Source: Oerskovia turbata | Lineage (GTDB): Bacteria > Actinomycetota > Actinomycetes > Actinomycetales > Cellulomonadaceae | DNA: 64,000 bases | Reading direction: 5' to 3' | NCBI RefSeq assembly: GCF_000718325.1 | Contig: NZ_JOFV01000001.1 | Coordinates: 62,001-126,000, forward strand | In this document: positions 43,844-51,199 of the stretch, one piece after another | Layout of the letters: each line of letters begins with the position of its first letter | How positions within the stretch are numbered: position 1 is the first letter of the stretch | Translations under genes and position numbers: made by a program | The notes under the pieces: generated by a model | What the model was told of the DNA's origin: nothing | The model's database searches: none | The model's input: only the letters and a program-made list of their open reading frames with translations

Positions 43844-44851
43844 TCAGCGGAGCCAGCCGCGCCGTTTGATGTACACGAGCGGGATGACCGCGGCGACGAG
43901 CGTCACGAGCACGACCCACGGGAACCCGAGCTCCCACTCGAGCTCGGGCATGCGCGTGAAGTTCATGCCGTAGAACGACGTGATGAGCGTGGGTGGCAGG
44001 AACACCGCGGTGATGATCGTGAACACCTTGACGATCTGGTTCTGCTTGACGTCGAGCGACGTCATGATGGCCTGCTGGAGGTAGCGGACCTTGTCGTGCT
44101 CGAAGCTCGCGTGCTCCTTGACGCCGTCGACGTCCGCGATGAGGGTCTCGACCAGGCCCGCGAGCACGGGGTCGGTGTCGGCGATCTCGCTGCGCAGGTG
44201 CCGGGCGGCGCGGGCGAGGGAGAGCTGGGACTCCTGGGTGCTGGAGACGATCTCCTCGGCCCGGTTCATGCGCGAGATGGTGCCCTGCATGTCGGTCACG
44301 CCGATCTCGCGCCCGCGCCGGTCGTAGCCGAGCGTGGCCTCCTCGATCTGGTCGGACATGTCCTCGAGCAGGTCGCTCGCGTGGTGGATGACGCGTTCGG
44401 CGGCCTCGTTGAGCGCGTACAGCAGCGCGTACGTGACGCCGTACGACGTCCGTGTCAGTCGGGGCGTGCGCCGCATGCGGGCGATGGCCTTGTCGAAGAT
44501 CGGGTAGTACCGGCTGGGCTGGAGGGTCACGACACGTTCGGGCGACAGCGCGAGCATGAGGACCTCGCGCTCGACGTGCTCGCCGCGCCGGTGGGTCGCC
44601 ACGACCGGCAGGTAGACGTGGTCGTCGGTCTCCCACACGCGCCCTGACGCCGGGGAGAAGTCGACACCGACCTCTGCCGCACGCTCGAGGGCGCCCGGGT
44701 CCCCGGACGCGACCTGGAGCCAGCGGGCGCGCAGGGCCTGCGGGTCGAACCGCGGCGCCGGCCGGGCCGGTGCGGGCGCCCGGCGAGCGGCGCCGTGGGC
44801 CGGCGTCCCGGTGCGGGGAGCATCGGCGATCGCGGGCGTCGCCGCGGTCAC
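43844..44851 (-). CDS. corA: CorA-type magnesium/divalent cation channel
   Basis: 335 residues from a GTG at 44851 overlapping the upstream stop by 4 bases. A long cytoplasmic helical domain is followed by two membrane helices at the C-terminus; the first ends in the signature SFYGMNF (GMN selectivity filter), and the second is WVVLVTLVAAVIPLVYI before RRGWLR. The N-terminal 30 residues are Ala/Pro-rich. Probably takes up Mg2+ (Co2+/Ni2+ possible). A small membrane protein and a short leader ORF precede it in the same transcript. Confidence 0.93.
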   Translation of the reverse strand: MTAATPAIADAPRTGTPAHGAARRAPAPARPAPRFDPQALRARWLQVASGDPGALERAAEVGVDFSPASGRVWETDDHVYLPVVATHRRGEHVEREVLMLALSPERVVTLQPSRYYPIFDKAIARMRRTPRLTRTSYGVTYALLYALNEAAERVIHHASDLLEDMSDQIEEATLGYDRRGREIGVTDMQGTISRMNRAEEIVSSTQESQLSLARAARHLRSEIADTDPVLAGLVETLIADVDGVKEHASFEHDKVRYLQQAIMTSLDVKQNQIVKVFTIITAVFLPPTLITSFYGMNFTRMPELEWELGFPWVVLVTLVAAVIPLVYIKRRGWLR

Positions 44852-45159
44852 GGTGCCACCACCGTCTCTGCCGCGAGCTGTGCGTCCGTGCCCGACGACG
44901 TCGCACCCGCCGGTGCGGTCGTCGTCACCAGGGACGCCGGGACGGGGGCGTCGTCGTGCCCTGCGGCCAGCAGGTGCGTCCCGAGGAGGGCCGTGCAGAT
45001 GAACAGGTACAGGCCGATCGTGAACGTGATCGACTGGCGTTCGAGGTCGGGGCGGCGCGCGGCGGGCGCGGGGGGCGTGGCCCGGTTCGTCCGTGGTGGT
45101 GCGGAGCCCTTGCGAGTGGTCGTGGGGCAGGGTGCACTGAGGTGTGTGCTCGTCGACAT
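44848..45159 (-). CDS. Small single-pass membrane protein co-transcribed with corA
   Basis: 103 residues; the ATG at 45159 follows GGAAGGACCACC on the minus strand. One membrane helix at about residues 45-65 (ITFTIGLYLFICTALLGTHLL) between a basic, Pro/Arg-rich N-terminus and an Ala/Thr-rich outer tail. No family recognised. The 4-base overlap with corA implies coupled translation and a shared role, e.g. a CorA partner, which is inference. Confidence 0.7.
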   Translation of the reverse strand: MSTSTHLSAPCPTTTRKGSAPPRTNRATPPAPAARRPDLERQSITFTIGLYLFICTALLGTHLLAAGHDDAPVPASLVTTTAPAGATSSGTDAQLAAETVVAP

Positions 45160-45313
45160 GGTGGTCCTTCCCGGCGCCGTGCTCTCGACGGTGCCGACCG
45201 GACGCCGGGCCGCCCTGCGTGCGGGCAGGGCAGGTCCTGGCGAGGGGGTGACGGTGCATGGAGCGCACTGGCGACCGCCCCGAGGGCCGTGCCGGGATAG
45301 CCGACCGGAAGGG

Positions 45314-45379
45314 TCAGCGGGCAGGGTGGAGGGGAGCGAGCGCGCAGTGCGGGGATCTATGACTGCTGCCGTCCGGCAT
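45314..45379 (-). CDS. Candidate leader peptide of the corA operon
   Basis: A 21-codon ORF on the minus strand beginning MPDGSSHRSPHC, ending at TGA (plus-strand 45314-45316). Its AAGGAGGTGAG ribosome binding site, 8 bases from the ATG, is the strongest seen in the window. Four prolines, two histidines and three arginines in 21 residues. It lies 154 bases upstream of the corA operon. In enterobacteria, proline-containing leader ORFs regulate mgtA and corA transcripts; a similar device here is a hypothesis. Confidence 0.5.
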   Translation of the reverse strand: MPDGSSHRSPHCALAPLHPAR

Positions 45380-45398
45380 CGCTCTCACCTCCTTCTCA

Positions 45399-45453
45399 TC
45401 TGCTTCTGGTTCCGTGCTCGTCTGAGATACCGAGATCTCTCGGCAGAAGCAGA
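45399..45453 (-). promoter_or_regulatory. Hairpin just upstream of the corA leader ribosome binding site
   Basis: TCTGCTTCTG (45399-45408) pairs with CAGAAGCAGA (45444-45453), and CCGAGA (45430-45435) can pair with TCTCGG (45438-45443) within the loop. On the minus strand it ends a few bases before the strong Shine-Dalgarno sequence, so it may modulate access to it or be part of the promoter. Confidence 0.4.
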
Positions 45454-45622
45454 CAGAGGAACGAGGTCACCCTAGACCTGGTCGAAGGACCCGGCAAGCC
45501 GCCCCGGCGGAAGCCACCGAAGACACCGACGGGTAGCAGGACAGGATGCCCGCCTTTACGTCGGGTTGTTAACATTCCTGAGAGTCGTCCGGCCATCGTT
45601 GCCCCGGACGGGAGGGTCTGAC

Positions 45623-48600
45623 ATGCCAGCCAGCCAGCAAGAAGTCCTGACCTCAGATCAGGTGCGTACGTCCCGCACGTCCACCGAGCACCGGCCCGAG
45701 CGGCTCTCGTCGCGGCGGGCAGAGATCGACCTCGCGCTCTCGGCGGTCGCCGAGGGGCGGGGCGCGTTCGTCTGGACCGGCGAGCCCGGCATGGGAGCGA
45801 GCACCACGCTCGAGCGTGTCCACGAGGCGCTCCACGGGGCGAGCGGTCCGCACCCTCCTCTCGTCCTGAGGGTCGCCCAGGGCGTGGGCCCGCAACGTTC
45901 CGGCGGCGCGGTGCGTTCGCTCGTGTCTCAGGTTGCCCAGGTCACCGGGTGCGCGGTCCCGGACCGGCTCGTGCGCCCGCTCGACGTCGCCGACCCGGAG
46001 TACGGGTACCTGCCGGAGGTCGGCGCGGTCGCGCTCGCCGAGTACCTGGAGGAGGCGGTGCCGGACCGGACGGTCGTGCTCCTCGCCGACGACCTCCACC
46101 TGGTCGACGAGATCAGCCGCGCCGTCGTCGTCGGGCTCGTCGCCCAGCGCCGCGCCGCGCTCGTGCTCCTCGCGACCGCCGTCCCCGGCGGCTTCGACCG
46201 CCCGCTGCCGTACCCCATCGAGGTGCGCGAGCTCGCGCCCCTGGGACCGCCCGAGGCGCTGCACCTGCTGCTCGTCGAGGAGCGCCTGGCCGTGGCCCCG
46301 CACGTCGCGGCGCGGCTCGCCCAGAACCTCGCGGGCAACGCGGCGGCGATCGCCCAGACGGCCCGCCTGCTGTCGAGCGAGCAGCTCGCGGGCACGGCGA
46401 TCCTCCCGGACCCCCTGCCTCCCGTGCCCGCGGTCCGCACGCTGCTCGGCGACCGGCTCGACGGGCTCGCTCCCGAGGAGCGGCGGGCGCTGCTCGTCGC
46501 GGCGGTCGCGGTCGTCGAGCGCACGGACGTGCTGCTCGCCGCGTCGGGGCTGAGCATCGAGGAGGTGCTCGACGGGCCGCTCTCGGGGCAGCTCTCCCTG
46601 GTCTCGGGTCGCTTCGCGTTCACGGACCCCAGGGTGCGCTCGCTGGTCCACGGCGACGCCCGCCTGGCGGACCGCACGGCCGCGCACCTGCAGCTGGCGG
46701 CGGTCCATGCTGCGGTCGGCGAGGACGACATCGCGACCTGGCACACGGCACTCGCGACCCTCGCGGGGGACCCGACGCTCGCGCCCGGCCTCGTGTCCCT
46801 GGCCCAGCGGCTCCTCGATCGCGGCGACGTGGTGTGGGCCCACGAGGTCGCGCGCGAGGCTGCGAGCCAGGCTGCCGCCACGGACCGCGGAGAGGCGTAC
46901 GTGGTCGCGGGGACGGCCGCGCTCCAGTCGGGTCACGTCCACGACGCGGCCGACTGGCTGCGGCGGGCCGCGCGCTGCGAGGGCGGCGTGAGCTCGGCCC
47001 ACATCCTCGGCCCGCTCGTCACGGCGCTCACGCACGTCCAGGGCCAGGTGCCCGACGACGTGATCGCCCCGTTCCTCGCGCTCGCGGACAACGACGACGC
47101 CTGCACCTGCTGCGTCGACCACGAAGGACGGCCCCGTGACGCGGCCGGTGGATGCGAGATCGGCGACGTCGTGCGAGGGCTGACGAGCGCGGCGACGCTG
47201 CACGCCGAGCGCGGCGACGGCGTCGCCGCGTCCCAGGCGTTCGACGCGGCGAAGCGGCTCGCGCGGCGGTGCACGCAGGGCGTCGGCGGGCTCGACGTCG
47301 TGCGGTCGTGGCTCGCCAACTACGGGGTGGGGGAGCGCGGCAAGGGGGCCACCCTGCCAGGCTCGTGCCTCTCGCCGGAGCAGGAGGCGTACGCACAGGT
47401 CAGCCGCGCGATCTCCCTGGCCGACGAGGACGCCCTGGACGTCGCCGGCCAGGCACTGGCCAGCGCGGTCGCGAACCTCGCGCCCGTGCGGAACGGTGGC
47501 CGGTGGTTCGACGCACCGTCCGGGGCCGTGACCCCGTACGTCGAGGCGCACCTTCGCCTGGCGCAGGTGCTCGTCCACTTCTGGTCGGGGAACATCACCA
47601 AGGCACGCCGCGAGCTCGAGGAGGCGGCGTTCCGCCTGCCCGTCGGGCTGCCGTTCGCGGGGACCGGGGTCGCGGTCGCACGCCGCCTCGACATGGCGGT
47701 GCACGGCAGTGTCGGGACGGTCGCGACCGCGCTCGAGGAGACCTGCTCGTGCCCGACGTCGCGGCCGGTCAGGCTGGGCCTCCTCGTGGACCGGGCCATC
47801 GGTGCGTCGTTCGCGCGCCACCACACCCAGGCGGCGACGCTGCTCGAGCTGGCCGCCGAGACGGACCGGCGCGACTGCGCCCACATGCTGCACCTGCCCG
47901 GAATGGACGACGTCGAGGCCTGGGTGCTCGCCGGACGTCCCGACGCCGCCGAACGGGCGCTCGCCCGACGGCGCGTCGAGGCCAAGGACCTCTCCCCGGC
48001 GAACCGGGTCGCGACGCTCGCCCGCGCAGAGATCGCCCTGGCACGCCCCGAGGACGCGGTCGCGCTGCGCGACGTGGTCGCCTCGGCGGGCCGGGGGATC
48101 GCGTCGCCGTTCGAGCACGGACGCACCGAGCTCTGTCTGGGGCGGGCACTGGCCCGCTGGGGCGACCTGCCCGCGGCCCACGAGCACCTGCTCTCCGCGG
48201 TCGAGCTCCTCACGCAGTCCGGGGCGTGGGCGTGGGCGCGGCAGGCCCAGGGAGAGCTCGCCGGCGTCCTCGAGCACCTCCATGCCCTCCAGGTCGCTTC
48301 CGCGCGCACCGACCACCCGCCCGTGCCGACCACGTCGCCCGGGGGAGGCGGCCCGCACACGGGGGCTGCGCCGTCGGGCAGACCGCGCCTCGCCGCACGC
48401 GAGAGCGACGTGTCCGACGACGCGCTCGACGAGCTGCGGGCCCGCTGGGCCGACGAGCTCACCGAGCGCGAGCTCGACGTCGCGCTGCTGGTCGTCCAAG
48501 GGGGCTCCAACCGTGAGGCCGCGGACCAGCTCTACCTGTCCGTGCGCACCGTCGAGGTGCACCTGGGTCGCGTCTTCCGCAAGCTCGGGGTGCGCTCGCG

Positions 48601-48640
48601 GGTCGAGCTCGCGGTGCTCGCGCACCGGGTCGGTCGATGA
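45623..48640 (+). CDS. Large LuxR-family regulator with a degenerate ATPase domain
   Basis: 1005 residues from the ATG at 45623 (GGGAGGGTC upstream). An AAA/STAND-type ATPase-like domain (about 30-330) with a P-loop GEPGMGAST: the position of the Walker A lysine is alanine. Walker B reads VVLLADDLHLVD. A long helical TPR-like middle follows (about 330-900), with a CTCCVDH cysteine cluster near residue 495. The C-terminal LuxR HTH (about 940-1005) has LTERELDVALLVVQGGSNREAA and LYLSVRTVEVHLGRVFRKLGV. Lies between two chitinase loci and may sense chitin sugars or another signal; unproven. Confidence 0.88.
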   Translation: MPASQQEVLTSDQVRTSRTSTEHRPERLSSRRAEIDLALSAVAEGRGAFVWTGEPGMGASTTLERVHEALHGASGPHPPLVLRVAQGVGPQRSGGAVRSLVSQVAQVTGCAVPDRLVRPLDVADPEYGYLPEVGAVALAEYLEEAVPDRTVVLLADDLHLVDEISRAVVVGLVAQRRAALVLLATAVPGGFDRPLPYPIEVRELAPLGPPEALHLLLVEERLAVAPHVAARLAQNLAGNAAAIAQTARLLSSEQLAGTAILPDPLPPVPAVRTLLGDRLDGLAPEERRALLVAAVAVVERTDVLLAASGLSIEEVLDGPLSGQLSLVSGRFAFTDPRVRSLVHGDARLADRTAAHLQLAAVHAAVGEDDIATWHTALATLAGDPTLAPGLVSLAQRLLDRGDVVWAHEVAREAASQAAATDRGEAYVVAGTAALQSGHVHDAADWLRRAARCEGGVSSAHILGPLVTALTHVQGQVPDDVIAPFLALADNDDACTCCVDHEGRPRDAAGGCEIGDVVRGLTSAATLHAERGDGVAASQAFDAAKRLARRCTQGVGGLDVVRSWLANYGVGERGKGATLPGSCLSPEQEAYAQVSRAISLADEDALDVAGQALASAVANLAPVRNGGRWFDAPSGAVTPYVEAHLRLAQVLVHFWSGNITKARRELEEAAFRLPVGLPFAGTGVAVARRLDMAVHGSVGTVATALEETCSCPTSRPVRLGLLVDRAIGASFARHHTQAATLLELAAETDRRDCAHMLHLPGMDDVEAWVLAGRPDAAERALARRRVEAKDLSPANRVATLARAEIALARPEDAVALRDVVASAGRGIASPFEHGRTELCLGRALARWGDLPAAHEHLLSAVELLTQSGAWAWARQAQGELAGVLEHLHALQVASARTDHPPVPTTSPGGGGPHTGAAPSGRPRLAARESDVSDDALDELRARWADELTERELDVALLVVQGGSNREAADQLYLSVRTVEVHLGRVFRKLGVRSRVELAVLAHRVGR

Positions 48641-48850
48641 ACAGGACGGGTCGCGGTACCGGCGCGACCCGTATGCCCCGCGCGGGTACGTAGGGGGGAA
48701 CACCTACGCGCCGCTGTGCGTGTACGCGAGGTGAACACTGTGGGAAACGCTGATTCACGAGGGCAGGGTCGCTCCCTAGGGTCGGGGTGTTCCTGGGCAA
48801 CGACGTCCGGGTCACCGGGCACAGAGCCCCCAGCCAAGTGAGGCAGACAC

Positions 48851-50905
48851 ATGCGACTGAGAACACCACGAGGACGCGCGAGGAAGGTGGCAGCAGGACT
48901 GACCGCAGCAGCCATGCTCGCGACGTCCCTGGTCGCCGGCACCGTCGCCGCGACCGCGACCCCCCTCCCCTCCGCAAGCCCCCTCCCCGCAGCCACCACG
49001 ACCGCCGCGACCGGCGACAGCGCGATCAACGGCTACCGCAACGTCGCCTACTTCACCCAGTGGGGTGTGTACGGGCGCGACTTCAAGATGAAGGAGCTCC
49101 AGGACTCCGGAGCGGCCGCCGACCTGACGCACCTCAACTACGCGTTCGGCAACATCCACCACCAGACGCTCACGTGCTTCGAGGCCAACAAGGCGCAGGG
49201 CACCGGCCCCAACGGGTCCGACGGCGCGGGCGACGCCTGGGCCGACTACGGCATGGGCTACACCGCGGCCAACTCGGTCGCGGGCGTGGCCGACACCTGG
49301 GACCAGCCCCTCGCCGGCTCGTTCAACCAGATCAAGCAGCTCAAGGCCAAGAACCCGCAGATCAAGGCCCTGCTGTCGATCGGCGGCTGGACCTGGTCCA
49401 AGAACTTCTCCAAGGCCGCCGCGACCGACGCGAGCCGCAAGAAGCTCGTGTCGTCCTGCATCGACCTGTACCTCAAGGGCAACCTCCCCGTCATCGACGG
49501 CCGCGGCGGGCCCGGCTCGGCGGCCGGCGTGTTCGACGGCTTCGACATCGACTGGGAGTGGCCCGGCTCGCTCAACGGCGAGGCCGGCAACATCGTCGAC
49601 GTCGCGAACGACAAGGCGAACTTCAAGGCACTCCTCAAGGAGTTCCGCACCCAGCTCGACGCCTACGGCGCGACTACGGGCAAGAAGTACCAGCTCAGCG
49701 CGTTCCTCCCGGCCAACCCCGAGGACATCGCGTCGGGCGGCTGGAACGACCCCGAGAACTACCAGTACCTCGACTTCGGGAACATCCAGGGCTACGACCT
49801 GCACGGTGCCTGGAACAAGACCCTCACGGGGCACCAGGGCAACCTGTACGACGACCCCACCGACACCCGCCCCGCGAACCGCCAGTACAGCGTCGACAAG
49901 GCCGTCAAGGCCTACCTCGACGCCGGCGTGCCCGCGAAGCAGCTCACCATGGGCCTCGCGATGTACGGACGAGGCTGGAAGGGCGCGACGTCGTCGGCCC
50001 CCTGGGGCGTCGCGACCGACGCAGGCCCCGGCACCTGGGAGGCCGGCAACGAGGACTACGACAAGCTGAAGAACCTCGGCACCGGGTACTACGACCCGGT
50101 ATCGGTGGCCTCGTGGCGCCACGACGGTAACCAGTGGTGGAGCTTCGACGACCCGAAGTCCGTCGCGGTCAAGGGCGACTACATCGCCGCCAAGAAGCTC
50201 GGCGGAGCCATGTGGTGGGACCTCACGGGCAACCAGGACGGCTCGCTCCTCAAGGGGCTCGCGACGAAGTTCCGCGCGGCACCGGCCGGGCCGGTGATCG
50301 GTGACCCGACGGGCGGCGGCGGCACGACCGGCGGGACGACGGGTGGGACCACTGGTGGGACCACTGGTGGGACCACCGGTGGGACCACTGGTGGGACGAC
50401 GGGTGGGACCACTGGTGGGACGACGGGCGGCACGACGGGTGGGACCACTGGTGGGACCGGGACCGAGTGCGCTGCGGCGTGGACCGCGACCGGTACCTAC
50501 CACGGCGGAGCGACGGTCTCCCACAACGGCAAGAACTACAAGGCCAAGTGGTGGACCCAGAACGAGACCCCCGGCACGGCCGGTGGGCCCTGGGAGCTCG
50601 TCGGGACGTGCGGCACCTCTGGTGGGACGACCGGTGGGACCACAGGTGGGACGACCGGTGGCACGACCGGTGGGACGACAGGTGGGACCACAGGTGGGAC
50701 GACCGGTGGCACGACCGGTGGGACGACAGGTGGGACGACCGGCACCGGGACCTGCACCGCCCCCGCCTGGTCCGCCACGGCGGTCTACGTCGGTGGGGCC
50801 CAGGTCTCGCACAACGGCCAGAAGTACACGGCCAAGTGGTGGACGCAGAACAACGTCCCCGGGGCCGAGCAGTACGGCCCGTGGCAGGCGCTCGGCGCCT
50901 GCTGA
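48851..50905 (+). CDS. Secreted GH18 chitinase with two CBM5/12 modules
   Basis: 684 residues from an ATG at 48851 (AAGTGAGG upstream). Signal peptide to about residue 40 (KVAAGLTAAAMLATSLVAG). GH18 domain about 55-480: SIGGWTWSKNFSKAA and the catalytic FDGFDIDWEWPG (acid Glu near 237). Then a Thr/Gly linker (about 490-537), a CBM5/12 (CAAAWTATGTYHGGATVS..., about 538-592), a second linker and a second CBM5/12 (APAWSATAVYVGGAQVS..., 636-684). Two binding modules suggest action on crystalline chitin. The GH18 domain closely resembles that of the chitinase at 42106. Confidence 0.95.
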   Translation: MRLRTPRGRARKVAAGLTAAAMLATSLVAGTVAATATPLPSASPLPAATTTAATGDSAINGYRNVAYFTQWGVYGRDFKMKELQDSGAAADLTHLNYAFGNIHHQTLTCFEANKAQGTGPNGSDGAGDAWADYGMGYTAANSVAGVADTWDQPLAGSFNQIKQLKAKNPQIKALLSIGGWTWSKNFSKAAATDASRKKLVSSCIDLYLKGNLPVIDGRGGPGSAAGVFDGFDIDWEWPGSLNGEAGNIVDVANDKANFKALLKEFRTQLDAYGATTGKKYQLSAFLPANPEDIASGGWNDPENYQYLDFGNIQGYDLHGAWNKTLTGHQGNLYDDPTDTRPANRQYSVDKAVKAYLDAGVPAKQLTMGLAMYGRGWKGATSSAPWGVATDAGPGTWEAGNEDYDKLKNLGTGYYDPVSVASWRHDGNQWWSFDDPKSVAVKGDYIAAKKLGGAMWWDLTGNQDGSLLKGLATKFRAAPAGPVIGDPTGGGGTTGGTTGGTTGGTTGGTTGGTTGGTTGGTTGGTTGGTTGGTTGGTGTECAAAWTATGTYHGGATVSHNGKNYKAKWWTQNETPGTAGGPWELVGTCGTSGGTTGGTTGGTTGGTTGGTTGGTTGGTTGGTTGGTTGGTTGTGTCTAPAWSATAVYVGGAQVSHNGQKYTAKWWTQNNVPGAEQYGPWQALGAC
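50318..50462. repeat. 12-base tandem repeats, linker 1 of the second chitinase
   Basis: Units such as GGTGGGACCACT and GGCGGGACGACG encode the Thr-Thr-Gly-Gly linker. Units vary at third codon positions in blocks, which suggests repeated slippage or recombination. Confidence 0.85.
50621..50746. repeat. 12-base tandem repeats, linker 2 of the second chitinase
   Basis: About ten units of GGTGGGACGACC-like sequence; a longer sub-pattern of alternating GACGACAGGT and CACGACCGGT units repeats as a block, pointing to recent duplication. Confidence 0.85.
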
Positions 50906-50910
50906 GAGCT

Positions 50911-50948
50911 GAGCCGGGGGGCGGGATCCCCGCCCCGCCCCCCGGCTC
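50911..50948. terminator. Strong hairpin terminator behind the second chitinase
   Basis: GAGCCGGGGGGCGGG (50911-50925) pairs perfectly with CCCGCCCCCCGGCTC (50934-50948), 8-base loop, 6 bases after the stop. Confidence 0.85.
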
Positions 50949-51027
50949 TCTCCTCACGACCCCCGCCGAGGACCGACGCCGAACGAGGCTCCGTCACCGG
51001 CGGGTACCACGCAGCGGTTCACCGCTG

Positions 51028-51084
51028 CCGAACCCGAGGTCCGGCCGACCGGCCGACGTCTGCTCCGGCCGACCTCGGGTTCGG
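51028..51084. promoter_or_regulatory. Long inverted repeat upstream of the third chitinase
   Basis: CCGAACCCGAGGTC (51028-51041) pairs with GACCTCGGGTTCGG (51071-51084), with further GGCC pairing inside. It starts about 170 bases before the gene; a smaller hairpin GCAGCGGT-TC-ACCGCTGC directly precedes it. Either a second terminator for the upstream chitinase or an operator/leader structure. Confidence 0.5.
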
Positions 51085-51199
51085 CGACCTTCCACCTGAG
51101 GTCCCCGATTCCCCCTGATCTCCGCCGGGCCCCGCCCTGCGGTCTTTCGGCGCTCCACGCACACCGCGCGTTGCGCTCCGCACAACGAAGGCAGATTCG

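Noticed and set aside
45160..45460. Magnesium riboswitch (M-box type) before corA
   Set aside because: I could not find the conserved M-box core or helices; the short ORF with a strong ribosome binding site explains the region better.
45566..45622. Earlier ATG of the LuxR gene
   Set aside because: No ribosome binding site; GGGAGGGTC precedes the ATG at 45623, and the promoter-like AT-rich patch lies at the earlier one.
45653..48703. 1016-codon minus-strand open frame
   Set aside because: Antisense shadow of the LuxR regulator; composition is Arg/Asp/Gly-rich with no recognisable domain.
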